Assembly (NCBI GenBank): GCA_024404025.1 | Contig: JAKSQP010000009.1 | Location: 1-64,000 of the forward strand | Source of the DNA: Clostridia bacterium | Lineage (GTDB): Bacteria > Bacillota > Clostridia > Oscillospirales > Acutalibacteraceae | DNA: 64,000 nucleotides | Direction: 5' to 3' | In this document: one piece after another, positions 1-7,645 of the stretch | Position numbering within the stretch: the stretch's first letter is position 1 | Layout of the letters: every line of letters starts with the position of its first letter | Program-made: the position numbers and the translations under genes | Notes under the pieces: generated by a model | Told to the model about the DNA's origin: nothing | The model's input: the letters and a program-made list of their open reading frames with translations, nothing else | Database searches by the model: none

Positions 1-72
1 GCTGGTGGACGGACTCGAACCCCCGACCTGCTGATTACAAATCAGCTGCTCTACCAACTGAGCTACACCAGC
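1..72 (-). tRNA. tRNA-Thr (anticodon TGT)
   Basis: Read on the minus strand, positions 72 to 1 fold as a tRNA. The acceptor arm is GCTGGTG paired with CACCAGC, the D-arm contains TAGCTCAGTTGGTAGAGC, and the anticodon stem GCTGA/TCAGC encloses the loop TTTGTAA, giving anticodon TGT (threonine, ACA codons). The T-loop is TTCGAGT. The discriminator base and any encoded CCA lie before base 1, so the gene is cut by the window edge. In the T-stem, GGGGG faces CCGTC, which leaves one G-G mismatch and one G-T wobble. Confidence 0.93.
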
Positions 73-213
73 ATATATCGCTCACACAGCGCTCAATTAA
101 TATATCACAAAAACATCTGCTCGTCAAGACTTTTTTAAAAATTTTTTTCATTTTTTATTGATAATTTTTTTGCAAATAATATATCATATTTATAATTTTC
201 TTTTTCCTTTCTA

Positions 214-242
214 TTGACAAATTCAAGAAATGATTTTATAAT
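214..242 (+). promoter_or_regulatory. Sigma-A type promoter of tRNA-Ala
   Basis: A perfect TTGACA (214-219) and TATAAT (237-242) are separated by 17 bases, 13 bases upstream of the mature tRNA-Ala. The stretch from 73 to 213 is AT-rich and holds no gene. Confidence 0.9.
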
Positions 243-255
243 TACAGATAGTTTT

Positions 256-331
256 GGGGGCGTAGCTCAGCTGGGAGAGCGTACGGTTCGCATCCGTAAG
301 GTCGAGAGTTCGATCCTCTTCGTCTCCACCA
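256..331 (+). tRNA. tRNA-Ala (anticodon CGC)
   Basis: This is a 76-base tRNA with CCA encoded at 329-331. The acceptor stem GGGGGCG/CGTCTCC carries the G3-T70 wobble pair, the identity element of alanine tRNAs. The anticodon stem TACGG/CCGTA encloses the loop TTCGCAT, giving anticodon CGC (GCG codons). It has its own consensus promoter upstream and a hairpin terminator downstream, so it is a single-gene transcription unit. Confidence 0.95.
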
Positions 332-370
332 AAGCGGCAATTCATCTTGAATTGCCGCTTTTCTTTTTTG
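331..370 (+). terminator. Rho-independent terminator of tRNA-Ala
   Basis: A 14-bp stem, AAAGCGGCAATTCA paired with its complement, with a three-base loop, is followed by a T-rich run. It starts at the last base of the tRNA. Confidence 0.9.
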
Positions 371-509
371 GGTTTTGATTTATATTTTTCTCCCCCCGAC
401 TGCGCTGCCGGGAATGTATATATTTAAATGTTTTTTGAGTTTTTTATTATATTTTAGCATTTAAAAACTATACAAAATATATAAAATGTATCAATATTCC
501 ATTTTGGTA

Positions 510-538
510 GTGACAAAATCGTTCTTTTTATGTATAAT
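510..538 (+). promoter_or_regulatory. Promoter of the secreted repeat protein gene
   Basis: GTGACA (510-515) and TATAAT (533-538) are 17 bases apart, 28 bases before the start codon at 567. Confidence 0.75.
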
Positions 539-566
539 TAAGCTGTTAAATTGAAAGGAGTATATT

Positions 567-2270
567 ATGAAAACATCAAAAAAACTTTTATCGGTAATTC
601 TTGCAATGCTTATGGTCGCTTCCTGCGCATCAACTGCATTTGCAGCCCAGAGCTTTTCCGGCATCTGCAATGAAGATATTACCATTTCATCCGGTGCAAC
701 AATCGCCGATGATGCTGTTTTCAACGGCAAGGTTACCGTTGCAAGCGGCGCAACAGTTGAAAAAGGCACATTCAACGCAGCCGTTATCAACAACGGAACG
801 ATCAACGGCGGTGCATTTAAAAGCACGGTTACAAACAACAGCGAAGGCTTAAACATAGGCGTTCAGCTTTCCTGCGGAATTAACGGCGGCACATTCAGCG
901 GAGCCGTTACCAACTCAACCGGCGCAACTATCGGCGGCGGCACATTTAACGGCTCTCTGATAAACAATGGCGAATTAATCGCTTCTGTTGCAAATGTCAC
1001 CGGCGCTGTTGCAAATTGCTCCGTTAATAATATCGGGAAGATTTCAGCCGGCTCATATTATAATACCGTCAATAACAGCGGCACAGTCAACAGCGGCGCA
1101 TTCTATAATGTAATCAACAACAGCGGCACGGTCAATTCCGGCGTTTCCGCAATCATTAAGAACGGCAATGCCTACACCGTTCAGGGCGCTCCCACAATCG
1201 CAAGCAAGGTCACTCTTTCAGGAAAGGATGCAACCTTCAACCTTCCGAAAGGATCTGTTGTTACCGCAATCGAAAACGGTCAGCTTGACCTCAACTGCCC
1301 CTGCACGATCAACGGTACAATTTTGCTTTCAAAAGGAGCAAAGCTCACCTCAAACGGCGGTTCGCTCACAAGCGGCTCAAACGGCACTATCAGAGTTCCG
1401 GCAGAAACTTCATTCAGCGGCACATCCGCTTCAAAATTTGATTACATCACTTACAGAGAGCATTCCATCAAGGTTGAAAGCAATGTTGAAGCAAATCAGT
1501 TTGATTTTGCGGTTTCCGGCAGTGCATATAAGGATGCCACTGTCAGCTATTCATTTGACCTTTCGGGTACTATTGCCGGCTGCCTTATTCTCAACAACAT
1601 TACAATTTATAAGGGCAGAAAGAGCGACAGCAACATCATTGCCATGAGCAAAGACAGAGTCAATTCTTTCACAATGCCCGATGAAGATGTTATTATATAT
1701 ATTGACTGCGTTGCAAACCACAACGAAAAGACCGAGCATAAAGACGCAACCTGCACAGCCGACGGTTATGACAGAACTTACTGCGGCACCTGCAAGAATG
1801 AACTTTCCTTTAAAAAAATAGACGCTCTCGGTCATCAGTTCTCCGGCTGGGTCCGCAACGCAGACCCCGGTTCAAAGATGCTCAAGAGCAGAACCTGCAC
1901 CCGCCCCGGATGCGGCCATGTTGAAAAATCTTATATCGAAATCAAGGGCTATGACAACCAAAATGTTACCGTTGATTACAAATCGACTCTCACTTTCAAT
2001 TATAATGTCAGCGCTCCCGACGGCTGCTATGTTCAGTGGCAGTTAAACGGCAACAGCCCCGTTAACGCAAACGACAACGGATTTACCGTTACCGAAGCAA
2101 CCGATAATTTCAAGATCAAGGCTATTGTTTACGGCACGGGCGTCGAAGGAATCAGAGATGAATATGTTGTCAATGTAACCGTTAAGCACGGCTTCTTTGA
2201 TAAGATCATCGCTTTCTTCCGTGGACTGTTCAAGTCTCTTCCCGTTTATATTGACAATGTAAAGCAGTAA
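567..2270 (+). CDS. Secreted repeat protein of unknown function
   Basis: This 567-residue protein has a clear signal peptide: a KK-rich start, a hydrophobic core and a cut near AFAAQS (residues 25-28). Residues 40 to 200 are degenerate short repeats of the kind NNGTINGGAF and NNSGTVNSGAF, which suggests a beta-helix or beta-solenoid. Around residues 385-425 sits the Cys/His motif TCTADGYDRTYCGTC followed by IDALGHQFSGW, a module seen repeatedly in surface proteins of gut Clostridia. The C-terminus is a basic, Phe-rich amphipathic segment (FFDKIIAFFRGLF) rather than an LPXTG signal. A GAAAGGAG ribosome site precedes the ATG. It is transcribed alone between its own promoter and terminator. A surface or extracellular adhesive role is possible but unproven. 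Confidence 0.8.
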   Translation: MKTSKKLLSVILAMLMVASCASTAFAAQSFSGICNEDITISSGATIADDAVFNGKVTVASGATVEKGTFNAAVINNGTINGGAFKSTVTNNSEGLNIGVQLSCGINGGTFSGAVTNSTGATIGGGTFNGSLINNGELIASVANVTGAVANCSVNNIGKISAGSYYNTVNNSGTVNSGAFYNVINNSGTVNSGVSAIIKNGNAYTVQGAPTIASKVTLSGKDATFNLPKGSVVTAIENGQLDLNCPCTINGTILLSKGAKLTSNGGSLTSGSNGTIRVPAETSFSGTSASKFDYITYREHSIKVESNVEANQFDFAVSGSAYKDATVSYSFDLSGTIAGCLILNNITIYKGRKSDSNIIAMSKDRVNSFTMPDEDVIIYIDCVANHNEKTEHKDATCTADGYDRTYCGTCKNELSFKKIDALGHQFSGWVRNADPGSKMLKSRTCTRPGCGHVEKSYIEIKGYDNQNVTVDYKSTLTFNYNVSAPDGCYVQWQLNGNSPVNANDNGFTVTEATDNFKIKAIVYGTGVEGIRDEYVVNVTVKHGFFDKIIAFFRGLFKSLPVYIDNVKQ

Positions 2271-2278
2271 TTAAAAGC

Positions 2279-2312
2279 TCCGGCGTATCAATGATGCGCC
2301 GGAGTTTTTTTA
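2279..2312 (+). terminator. Rho-independent terminator
   Basis: CTCCGGCGTATCA pairs with TGATGCGCCGGAG (one G-T wobble) and is followed by seven Ts. Confidence 0.9.
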
Positions 2313-2314
2313 TG

Positions 2315-2343
2315 TTGAAAAGAGCTATACAAGGTGCTATAAT
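2315..2343 (+). promoter_or_regulatory. Promoter of the small membrane protein gene
   Basis: TTGAAA (2315-2320) and TATAAT (2338-2343) are separated by 17 bases, immediately after the preceding terminator and 21 bases before the next start codon. Confidence 0.85.
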
Positions 2344-2364
2344 CGGCTTAAAGGAAGTGTTGAT

Positions 2365-2787
2365 ATGTTTTCCGATGAACTTTATTCAAAGCTTAAAAAG
2401 AACAGATTATTCAAAGGATTCATCCTTTACTGCGTTATTGGCGGTGTATGCTTTGCCGCCATCGGAATTGCGCTGATTGCTTCGGCAAGATTACTAAACA
2501 GCGGATTTCTTGAGATTGCGGGAATCGTTCTCGGTCTGCTGTGCCTGGCTGTTCCTGCCGGATTTATTATAGGCGCAACCGGGAAGCCGTATATCTGCGC
2601 CGAAGGCAAAATAACGGAAATAAACAAGCGAAAGGCATCTGTTTCCGTAGGCAATATTACTGTTGAAAGCTCATCGTTTGAAAATTTTGTTTTCAACAAA
2701 TCGCTTGAAGGATATAAGGTCGGCGACAAAGTTCTGATTTATTCAAAGGACAAAAAGATGTCAAGGCCGCTGTTCGTTCACAGCTGA
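2365..2787 (+). CDS. Small membrane protein with a soluble C-terminal domain
   Basis: This 140-residue protein of unknown function has two hydrophobic segments (about residues 19-42 and 49-72). A C-terminal domain of about 65 residues follows, and its pattern of short beta strands (EGKITEINKRKASVSVG, VGDKVLIYSKD) suggests a small beta-barrel or OB-like fold, as in NfeD-type tails. An AAGGAAG ribosome site supports the ATG at 2365. It has its own promoter and no operon partner. The family assignment is inference only; the fold resemblance is weak. Confidence 0.75.
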   Translation: MFSDELYSKLKKNRLFKGFILYCVIGGVCFAAIGIALIASARLLNSGFLEIAGIVLGLLCLAVPAGFIIGATGKPYICAEGKITEINKRKASVSVGNITVESSSFENFVFNKSLEGYKVGDKVLIYSKDKKMSRPLFVHS

Positions 2788-2955
2788 TTCGGCAACATAT
2801 AAATCATCAGCCCCGACAGATGTTCTGTAAGAAGCAAAAATGTTTCTTTAAAGAGCATTTGCCGGGCTTCGCTGTTGAAACTGATAAATTTCTGCCATAT
2901 GGGGCACGGATTTTTCCGTGCCGTTTTGCAGCAAGCAGGCGGTTAAGGCTTTCAC

Positions 2956-3027
2956 GGCAAGCATAAATGCTTGCCCTACGGATAGTAAAAAAATACACCT
3001 CGCAGGGCACGGATTTTTTCGTGCCGT
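2956..3027 (+). repeat. Repeat unit, copy A
   Basis: The unit begins with the palindrome GGCAAGCATAAATGCTTGCC, then CTACGGA, then an A-rich spacer ending ACACCTCG, then AGGGCACG and a second hairpin ending CGTGCCG. It matches copy B at 3248-3321 along its whole length of about 72 bases with scattered differences, in the same orientation. Confidence 0.8.
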
Positions 3028-3247
3028 TTTTAAATTGGTTATGGCTTTCGGGAAACCCATTCCGTGGGTTTCCCACGAAAAAATCATCCGCCGGAAGATT
3101 TTTTCTCCCTTCCTACGGTTTTGGTGTATAAGAGCATTTCGCTGACTGCGGTCAGCGACCAAGGCTCCGCCTTTGGATTCCGCAAGCCTTTGAAAAGGCT
3201 TGACCGAAACTTTCAATTTCGTAGGAGCAGGTTGTTTGCTTTTCCAC

Positions 3248-3321
3248 GACAAGCATGAATGCTTGCCCTACGGAGAGCAGCGAAAAACACACCTCGTAGG
3301 GCACGAATTTTTCCGTGCCGT
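3248..3321 (+). repeat. Repeat unit, copy B
   Basis: This is the second copy of the two-hairpin unit: GACAAGCATGAATGCTTGCC, CTACGGA, spacer, ACACCTCG, AGGGCACG and a closing CCGTGCCG. An isolated third hairpin of the same type lies at 2903-2922. Confidence 0.8.
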
Positions 3322-3348
3322 TATCAGTTCTCATTTTGCTATATTTTT

Positions 3349-3390
3349 CTGCAAAAAATAAGGCACCCTCAATGAGGATGCCTCTTTTTT
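3349..3390 (-). terminator. Terminator of rpsU
   Basis: On the minus strand, AGGCATCCTCA and TGAGGGTGCCT form a stem with one mismatch followed by TTATTTTTT. There is also a T run on the plus strand, so it may act in both directions. Confidence 0.8.
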
Positions 3391-3398
3391 AAGTTTAA

Positions 3399-3575
3399 TT
3401 ATTTAAACTTACGCTTACGAGCAGCTTCTGATTTTTTCTTTCTCTTTACAGAGGGCTTCTCGTAATGTTCTCTTTTACGAACCTCCTGAATAACACCGTC
3501 TCTCGATGTCTGTCTCTTGAATCTTTTGAGAGCGTTTTCAAGGGACTCGCCTTCCTTAACTTTAACCTGACTCAA
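3399..3575 (-). CDS. rpsU: 30S ribosomal protein S21
   Basis: This gene encodes a basic 58-residue protein starting [20 protein letters not shown] and ending in a Lys/Arg-rich tail (RKRKFK), the standard length and pattern of bS21 in Clostridia. S21 sits on the small ribosomal subunit near the anti-Shine-Dalgarno end of 16S rRNA. The start is a TTG (3573-3575); the ribosome site GAGGGGAGGG lies seven bases upstream, and no ATG is available in frame at that place. It has its own consensus promoter at 3631-3660 and a terminator, so it is transcribed separately from leuS. Confidence 0.95.
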   Translation of the reverse strand: MSQVKVKEGESLENALKRFKRQTSRDGVIQEVRKREHYEKPSVKRKKKSEAARKRKFK

Positions 3576-3630
3576 TTTATTCCCTCCCCTCGATTTAATA
3601 CAGGGACTAAGTTTTCATAACTTATATAGC

Positions 3631-3660
3631 ATTATACAATAATAACACTATAATTGTCAA
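3631..3660 (-). promoter_or_regulatory. Promoter of rpsU
   Basis: On the minus strand, TTGACA (3660-3655) and TATAAT (3636-3631) are separated by 18 bases. Both hexamers are perfect, fitting a highly expressed ribosomal protein gene. Confidence 0.88.
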
Positions 3661-3678
3661 CCTTATTTTGAAGAAATT

Positions 3679-6099
3679 TTATCTTACAACGATATTTACA
3701 AGTCTGCCTTTAACATAAAGCTCCTTGATTATCTGCTTACCTTCGATTGCTTCTGCAATTTTATCCATTGACTTTGCAAGAGTAAGAGCCTCTTCGTTTG
3801 TTGCTTCGGCGGAAATAACAAGTTTCTCCTTGACCTTACCGTTGATCTGAATTGCGATTTCAACCGAATCATCAACGCACTTTGATTCATCGTAGGTCGG
3901 CCAGCTCTCAAATGCAATTGTGTTATCGTGTCCGAGAATCTGCCATATTTCTTCGCAGATATGCGGGCAAACGGGGCTGAGAAGCTTAACAAGGCCCTCG
4001 GCGAATTCCTTCGGGCAGGAGCCTGCCTTATAGACTGCGTTGACGAAAATCATCATCTGGCTGATGCCGGTGTTGAAAGCAAGAGCTTCAAAATCTCCCG
4101 AAACCTTTCTGACGGTAACATTATAAATCTTTTCAAGCTCGGCTCTCTTTTCTTCTCCGATGTTTTCGCTCTCCGTGAAGAAATTCCAAACACGGGTGAT
4201 GAATCTCTTCGCACCCTCAACGCCCTGATTGCTCCAGGGTTTTGAAGCCTCAATGGGACCCATAAACATCTCGTAAAGGCGAAGAGTATCTGCGCCGTAG
4301 TCACGGACTATATCAGAGGGATTAACAACGAATTCGGGGAATCTTTTGCCCATCTTGATGCCGTTTGCGCCGAGGATCATTCCCTGGTGAACAAGCTTCA
4401 TAAACGGCTCTTTAACGGGTGAAACGCCTTCATTATAAAGGAATCTGTTCCATATTCTCGAATAGATAAGATGGCCTACTGCGTGCTCGGGGCCGCCCAT
4501 ATAAAGGTCAACGGGAAGCCAATGCTTAAGAAGCTCCGGATCACCGATCGCCTTGTCGTTCTTCGGGTCGATATATCTGAGATAATACCAGCTTGAGCCT
4601 GCTGAGCCGGGCATTGTTGATGTTTCTCTCTTGCCCTTTATGCCGTCTTTTTCATATATTTTCCATTTTTCTGCATTTTCAAGAGGAGCCTGGCCGTTTT
4701 TGCCCTTGTAATCCTCAAGCTCGGGGAGAACGAGAGGAAGCTCTTCATCGGCAAGAACATGAATCTTTCCGTCTTCGGTATAAAATACGGGAACGGGCTC
4801 GCCCCAGTAACGCTGCCTTGCAAAAATCCACTCACGGAAATGATAGTTGACCTTTCTTCTTGCAACGCCCATTTTTTCAAGCTTCTGCGTGATCGCTTCC
4901 TTTGCCTCTTCAACGGTAAGTCCGTTGAATTCTTCGGAATTGATGAGCCTGCATCCCTTTCCGAGATAGCCGCCCTTTTCAAATGCGCATTCCGAAACAT
5001 CAGCGCCGTCAACAACCTGAATCATCGGAATGTTGTGAACAACTGCATATTCAAAGTCACGCTGATCGTGGCTGGGAACTGCCATAACAGCGCCTGTGCC
5101 GTAATTTGCAAGAACAAAATCGCCGATATAAACGGGCACTTCCTTGCCGTTAACGGGGTTGATCGCATAAACGCCCTTAAGAGGACAGCCGGACTTTGTT
5201 TTGTTGAGCTCCGTGCGGTCCATATCGGTCTTTTTAATCGTTTCTTCTATGTAGGCATTGACCTCGTCTTTATTCTCAATGCGGGGCATAAGCTCCTTAA
5301 CAAGGTTTCCGTCGGGAGCAAGGACCATAAACGTGATACCGTAAATGGTTTCAATGCAGGTAGTGTAGATTGAAAAGCTGCCGCCGCCGACAACCTGAAA
5401 ATCGACCTCAACGCCCGTGCTCTTGCCTATCCAATGGCGCTGCATATCCTTTGTTGATTCGGGCCAGTCAATCTCATTAAGCCCTTCAAGAAGTTCCTCC
5501 GCAAACGCAGCCTGATCAATGACCCACTGCTTCATATTCTTACGGATAACGGGATAGCCGCCTCTTTCGCTCTTGCCGTCAATAACTTCATCGTTGGCAA
5601 GAACCGTGCCAAGTTCCTCACACCAGTTAACGGGAATATCAACAAGCTTTGCATATCCCTTGAGATAGAGCTGCTTAAATATCCACTGTGTCCATTTATA
5701 GTATGAGGGGTCAGAGGTTGCAACCATCTTCGACCAGTCATAGTCAAAGCCAAGCTCCTTGAGCTGCTTTGAGAAGGTTTCGATGTTCTTTTCGGTAAAT
5801 CCGTTGGGATTGTTGCCGGTTGAAACGGCATATTGCTCTGCGGGAAGACCGAATGAATCGTAACCCATCGGATGAAGGACATTATATCCCTGCATCCTCT
5901 TCATTCTCGAAACGATATCCGTTGCCGTATATCCTTCGGGATGGCCGGCGTGAAGTCCGACGCCCGACGGATAAGGGAACATATCAAGAGCATAAAATTT
6001 AGGCTTTGAGAAATCCCATACATCCGTTTTGAAGGTTTCGTTTTCCGCCCAATATTTCTGCCATTTCTTTTCTATGCTTTTGTAATCATACTGTGCCAT
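3679..6099 (-). CDS. leuS: Leucyl-tRNA synthetase, atypical motifs
   Basis: This 806-residue class I synthetase charges tRNA-Leu, and its length matches Bacillus LeuRS. The HIGH-type motif is HAGH, near residue 50, in GLHAGHPEGYTATDI. The adenylation loop that is normally KMSKS reads KMGKR, followed by FPEFVVNPSDIV. In the CP1 editing domain the usual TTRPDT stretch reads TTCIETIYG, while the downstream GTGAVMAVPSHDQRDFEY, with the two editing-site Asp residues, is kept. The rest aligns end to end with bacterial LeuRS, including the C-terminal anticodon domain ending in LVNIVVR, so it is judged functional. It is the last gene of the ABC-nadD-rsfS-leuS run, 25 bases after rsfS. Confidence 0.97.
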   Translation of the reverse strand: MAQYDYKSIEKKWQKYWAENETFKTDVWDFSKPKFYALDMFPYPSGVGLHAGHPEGYTATDIVSRMKRMQGYNVLHPMGYDSFGLPAEQYAVSTGNNPNGFTEKNIETFSKQLKELGFDYDWSKMVATSDPSYYKWTQWIFKQLYLKGYAKLVDIPVNWCEELGTVLANDEVIDGKSERGGYPVIRKNMKQWVIDQAAFAEELLEGLNEIDWPESTKDMQRHWIGKSTGVEVDFQVVGGGSFSIYTTCIETIYGITFMVLAPDGNLVKELMPRIENKDEVNAYIEETIKKTDMDRTELNKTKSGCPLKGVYAINPVNGKEVPVYIGDFVLANYGTGAVMAVPSHDQRDFEYAVVHNIPMIQVVDGADVSECAFEKGGYLGKGCRLINSEEFNGLTVEEAKEAITQKLEKMGVARRKVNYHFREWIFARQRYWGEPVPVFYTEDGKIHVLADEELPLVLPELEDYKGKNGQAPLENAEKWKIYEKDGIKGKRETSTMPGSAGSSWYYLRYIDPKNDKAIGDPELLKHWLPVDLYMGGPEHAVGHLIYSRIWNRFLYNEGVSPVKEPFMKLVHQGMILGANGIKMGKRFPEFVVNPSDIVRDYGADTLRLYEMFMGPIEASKPWSNQGVEGAKRFITRVWNFFTESENIGEEKRAELEKIYNVTVRKVSGDFEALAFNTGISQMMIFVNAVYKAGSCPKEFAEGLVKLLSPVCPHICEEIWQILGHDNTIAFESWPTYDESKCVDDSVEIAIQINGKVKEKLVISAEATNEEALTLAKSMDKIAEAIEGKQIIKELYVKGRLVNIVVR

Positions 6100-6124
6100 T
6101 GTGTATTTACACCCTTCCTCGGTT

Positions 6125-6487
6125 TTAATCCTCTGTTATAACTGCCGAAAGATCAACAAGGCTTGCATCAGCCCAGAGCCTTTCAAGATTATAATATTCT
6201 CTGCTTTCCCTCTCGAAAATGTGGAGTATAACATAACCGTAATCGAGAAGGATCCAACCCGTTGCCCTGCCTTCAATGTGTTCGGGCTCTATATCAAGGC
6301 GTTTTTTTATTTCGTATTCAACTTCGTCCGCAAGAGACTTCGTGTGAGTATTTGAAGTACCGGAAGCAATAACGAAATAATCGGAAACAACCGTCACCTC
6401 TTCGGTCCTGATAGCTTTTATATCAATAGCTTTCTTCTCATCAAGAACCTTTGCTATCTCAAAAACAAGTTCTTTTGAATCTATCAT
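6125..6487 (-). CDS. rsfS: Ribosome silencing factor RsfS
   Basis: This 120-residue protein is of the RsfS/YbeB/Iojap family. It binds uL14 on the large ribosomal subunit and blocks subunit joining when nutrients are short. Recognisable parts are the core VVSDYFVIASGTSNTHTKSL and the conserved GWILLDYGYVILHIF block near the C-terminus. It starts four bases after the stop of the NadD-YqeK fusion, the standard nadD-yqeK-rsfS order of Firmicutes, and is probably translated from the same mRNA. Confidence 0.96.
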   Translation of the reverse strand: MIDSKELVFEIAKVLDEKKAIDIKAIRTEEVTVVSDYFVIASGTSNTHTKSLADEVEYEIKKRLDIEPEHIEGRATGWILLDYGYVILHIFERESREYYNLERLWADASLVDLSAVITED

Positions 6488-6490
6488 AAT

Positions 6491-7645
6491 TTATCCTTTC
6501 CGCTTCCCGAAGCCGAGAAGCATATCATTATAGCAATCAAGCGTGGCGGGATGAATGACCGCATCCGCCGAAGCGAGCTTGCCGATCGTGTATCTGCTTG
6601 TGTAGAGCATTGCATGCTCAAGACTTATATCAGCAAGCCTGCGCACAACATCAACATCCGGGTAATCTCTGTCTGCCGAAATAAAATCCGCAACATAAAC
6701 AATCTTTTCAAGCTTTGTCATACCGGCCTTGCCCGTTGTGTGCCACCTGACGGCACCGAGAATTTCTTCGTCGGCAATAATTCCGTTTTTTCTGAGAAAG
6801 CCTTCGCCGGAAAACTGATGCCAGACCTTATGATTCGCTTTTTCGGTTTCCGTCATATCCGGAGCATATTCAAGATGCTCTTCAACAGATGCGTTCTTCA
6901 TTATGTCGTGAAGAAGACCTGCAACTCTTGCTTTTTCGGCGTCTGCCCCGTATTTTTCGGCAAGCCTTGCCGCACTTTCGCTGACACAGCGGCTATGAAA
7001 AATTCTTTTTTCATCGAGCATTTTATTCAGAAGATATTCATATCTTTCATCGTTCCGAAGATAAAGCCCTCTTTTTCTGATAAGCTCAAGAACTCCTTTG
7101 CAGACGGCGTTATCATATTTGCCCGAATAAATGCCGTCCCTTATTTCGCTTGAACTAATTTCAAACGGCTCGGCTTCAATATATATTACCCTGTTTTTCT
7201 GCTCCTGCGAAAAGCCTTCAAGCTTCGGCTCAAAGCCTTTTTCTCTTGAAGCGGCAACAAGCTTTGCCATAGTCAGAATTTCTTCCCAGCAATACCACTG
7301 CGTAAATGTTGCAAGCATATCCGAGCCGACTATAAGATAAAGCTCATCATCCGGATAAAGCTTTTTCAGCTCCCGCAGGGTTTCAACCGTATAGCTTCTG
7401 CTGCCCCTCTCTATTTCCGTTGCCGAAACCTCAAAGCGGCTGTCGGAACAGAAAGAAGAAATGCACATTTCAATTCTTTCTTCGGCGCTTGCGAGCCGAT
7501 CTGCCTGCTTATGGGGCGGAACGCAGTCCGGAATAACAATGACCTTATCCGCTCCGATGCGGTCTGCCGCATTCCTTGCGAGCCTGACATGGCCTATATG
7601 CGGCGGGTTGAATGTTCCGCCGAAAATGCAGATTTTCCGTTTCAT
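6491..7645 (-). CDS. nadD: NadD-YqeK fusion: nicotinate-nucleotide adenylyltransferase plus HD phosphohydrolase
   Basis: This 384-residue protein joins two enzymes that are usually separate neighbouring genes. Residues 1-195 are NadD, with GGTFNPPHIGHVRLA (the nucleotidyl-transfer site, T/HxGH type) and the distal ISSSEIRDGI motif; it makes deamido-NAD from nicotinate mononucleotide and ATP. Residues 205-384 are a YqeK-type HD domain, with HSRCVSESAARLAEKYG, then GLLHDIMKN, and a later AVRWHTTGKAGM; YqeK proteins hydrolyse Ap4A and related dinucleotides. Both active sites look intact. Its ATG overlaps the stop of the upstream permease by one base (TAATG), suggesting coupled translation. Similar NadD-HD fusions are known in some mollicutes. 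Confidence 0.94.
   Translation of the reverse strand: MKRKICIFGGTFNPPHIGHVRLARNAADRIGADKVIVIPDCVPPHKQADRLASAEERIEMCISSFCSDSRFEVSATEIERGSRSYTVETLRELKKLYPDDELYLIVGSDMLATFTQWYCWEEILTMAKLVAASREKGFEPKLEGFSQEQKNRVIYIEAEPFEISSSEIRDGIYSGKYDNAVCKGVLELIRKRGLYLRNDERYEYLLNKMLDEKRIFHSRCVSESAARLAEKYGADAEKARVAGLLHDIMKNASVEEHLEYAPDMTETEKANHKVWHQFSGEGFLRKNGIIADEEILGAVRWHTTGKAGMTKLEKIVYVADFISADRDYPDVDVVRRLADISLEHAMLYTSRYTIGKLASADAVIHPATLDCYNDMLLGFGKRKG

Larger units (their letters stand above)
2788..3340. repeat. Gene-free spacer packed with short palindromic repeats
   Basis: This stretch contains no convincing gene. It holds a series of palindromes: GGCACGGATTTTTCCGTGCC (2903-2922), GGCAAGCATAAATGCTTGCC (2956-2975), a GGCACGGA/TCGTGCC hairpin (3006-3026), a GGGAAACCCA/TGGGTTTCCC hairpin near 3050-3075, CTGACTGCGGTCAG (3143-3156), a CAAGCC/GGCTTG hairpin near 3184-3202, GACAAGCATGAATGCTTGCC (3248-3267) and a further GCACG/CGTGC hairpin (3301-3318). 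Two of these belong to a repeated unit described separately. The arrangement resembles the small dispersed intergenic repeats found in gut Clostridia. Confidence 0.75.

Noticed and set aside
2903..3321. Possible CRISPR array
   Set aside because: Only two full copies, about 220 bases apart, with no regular spacers and no cas genes.
2807..3334. Several overlapping short frames in the repeat spacer
   Set aside because: They are made of the palindromic repeats themselves and have no ribosome sites; their peptides match nothing.
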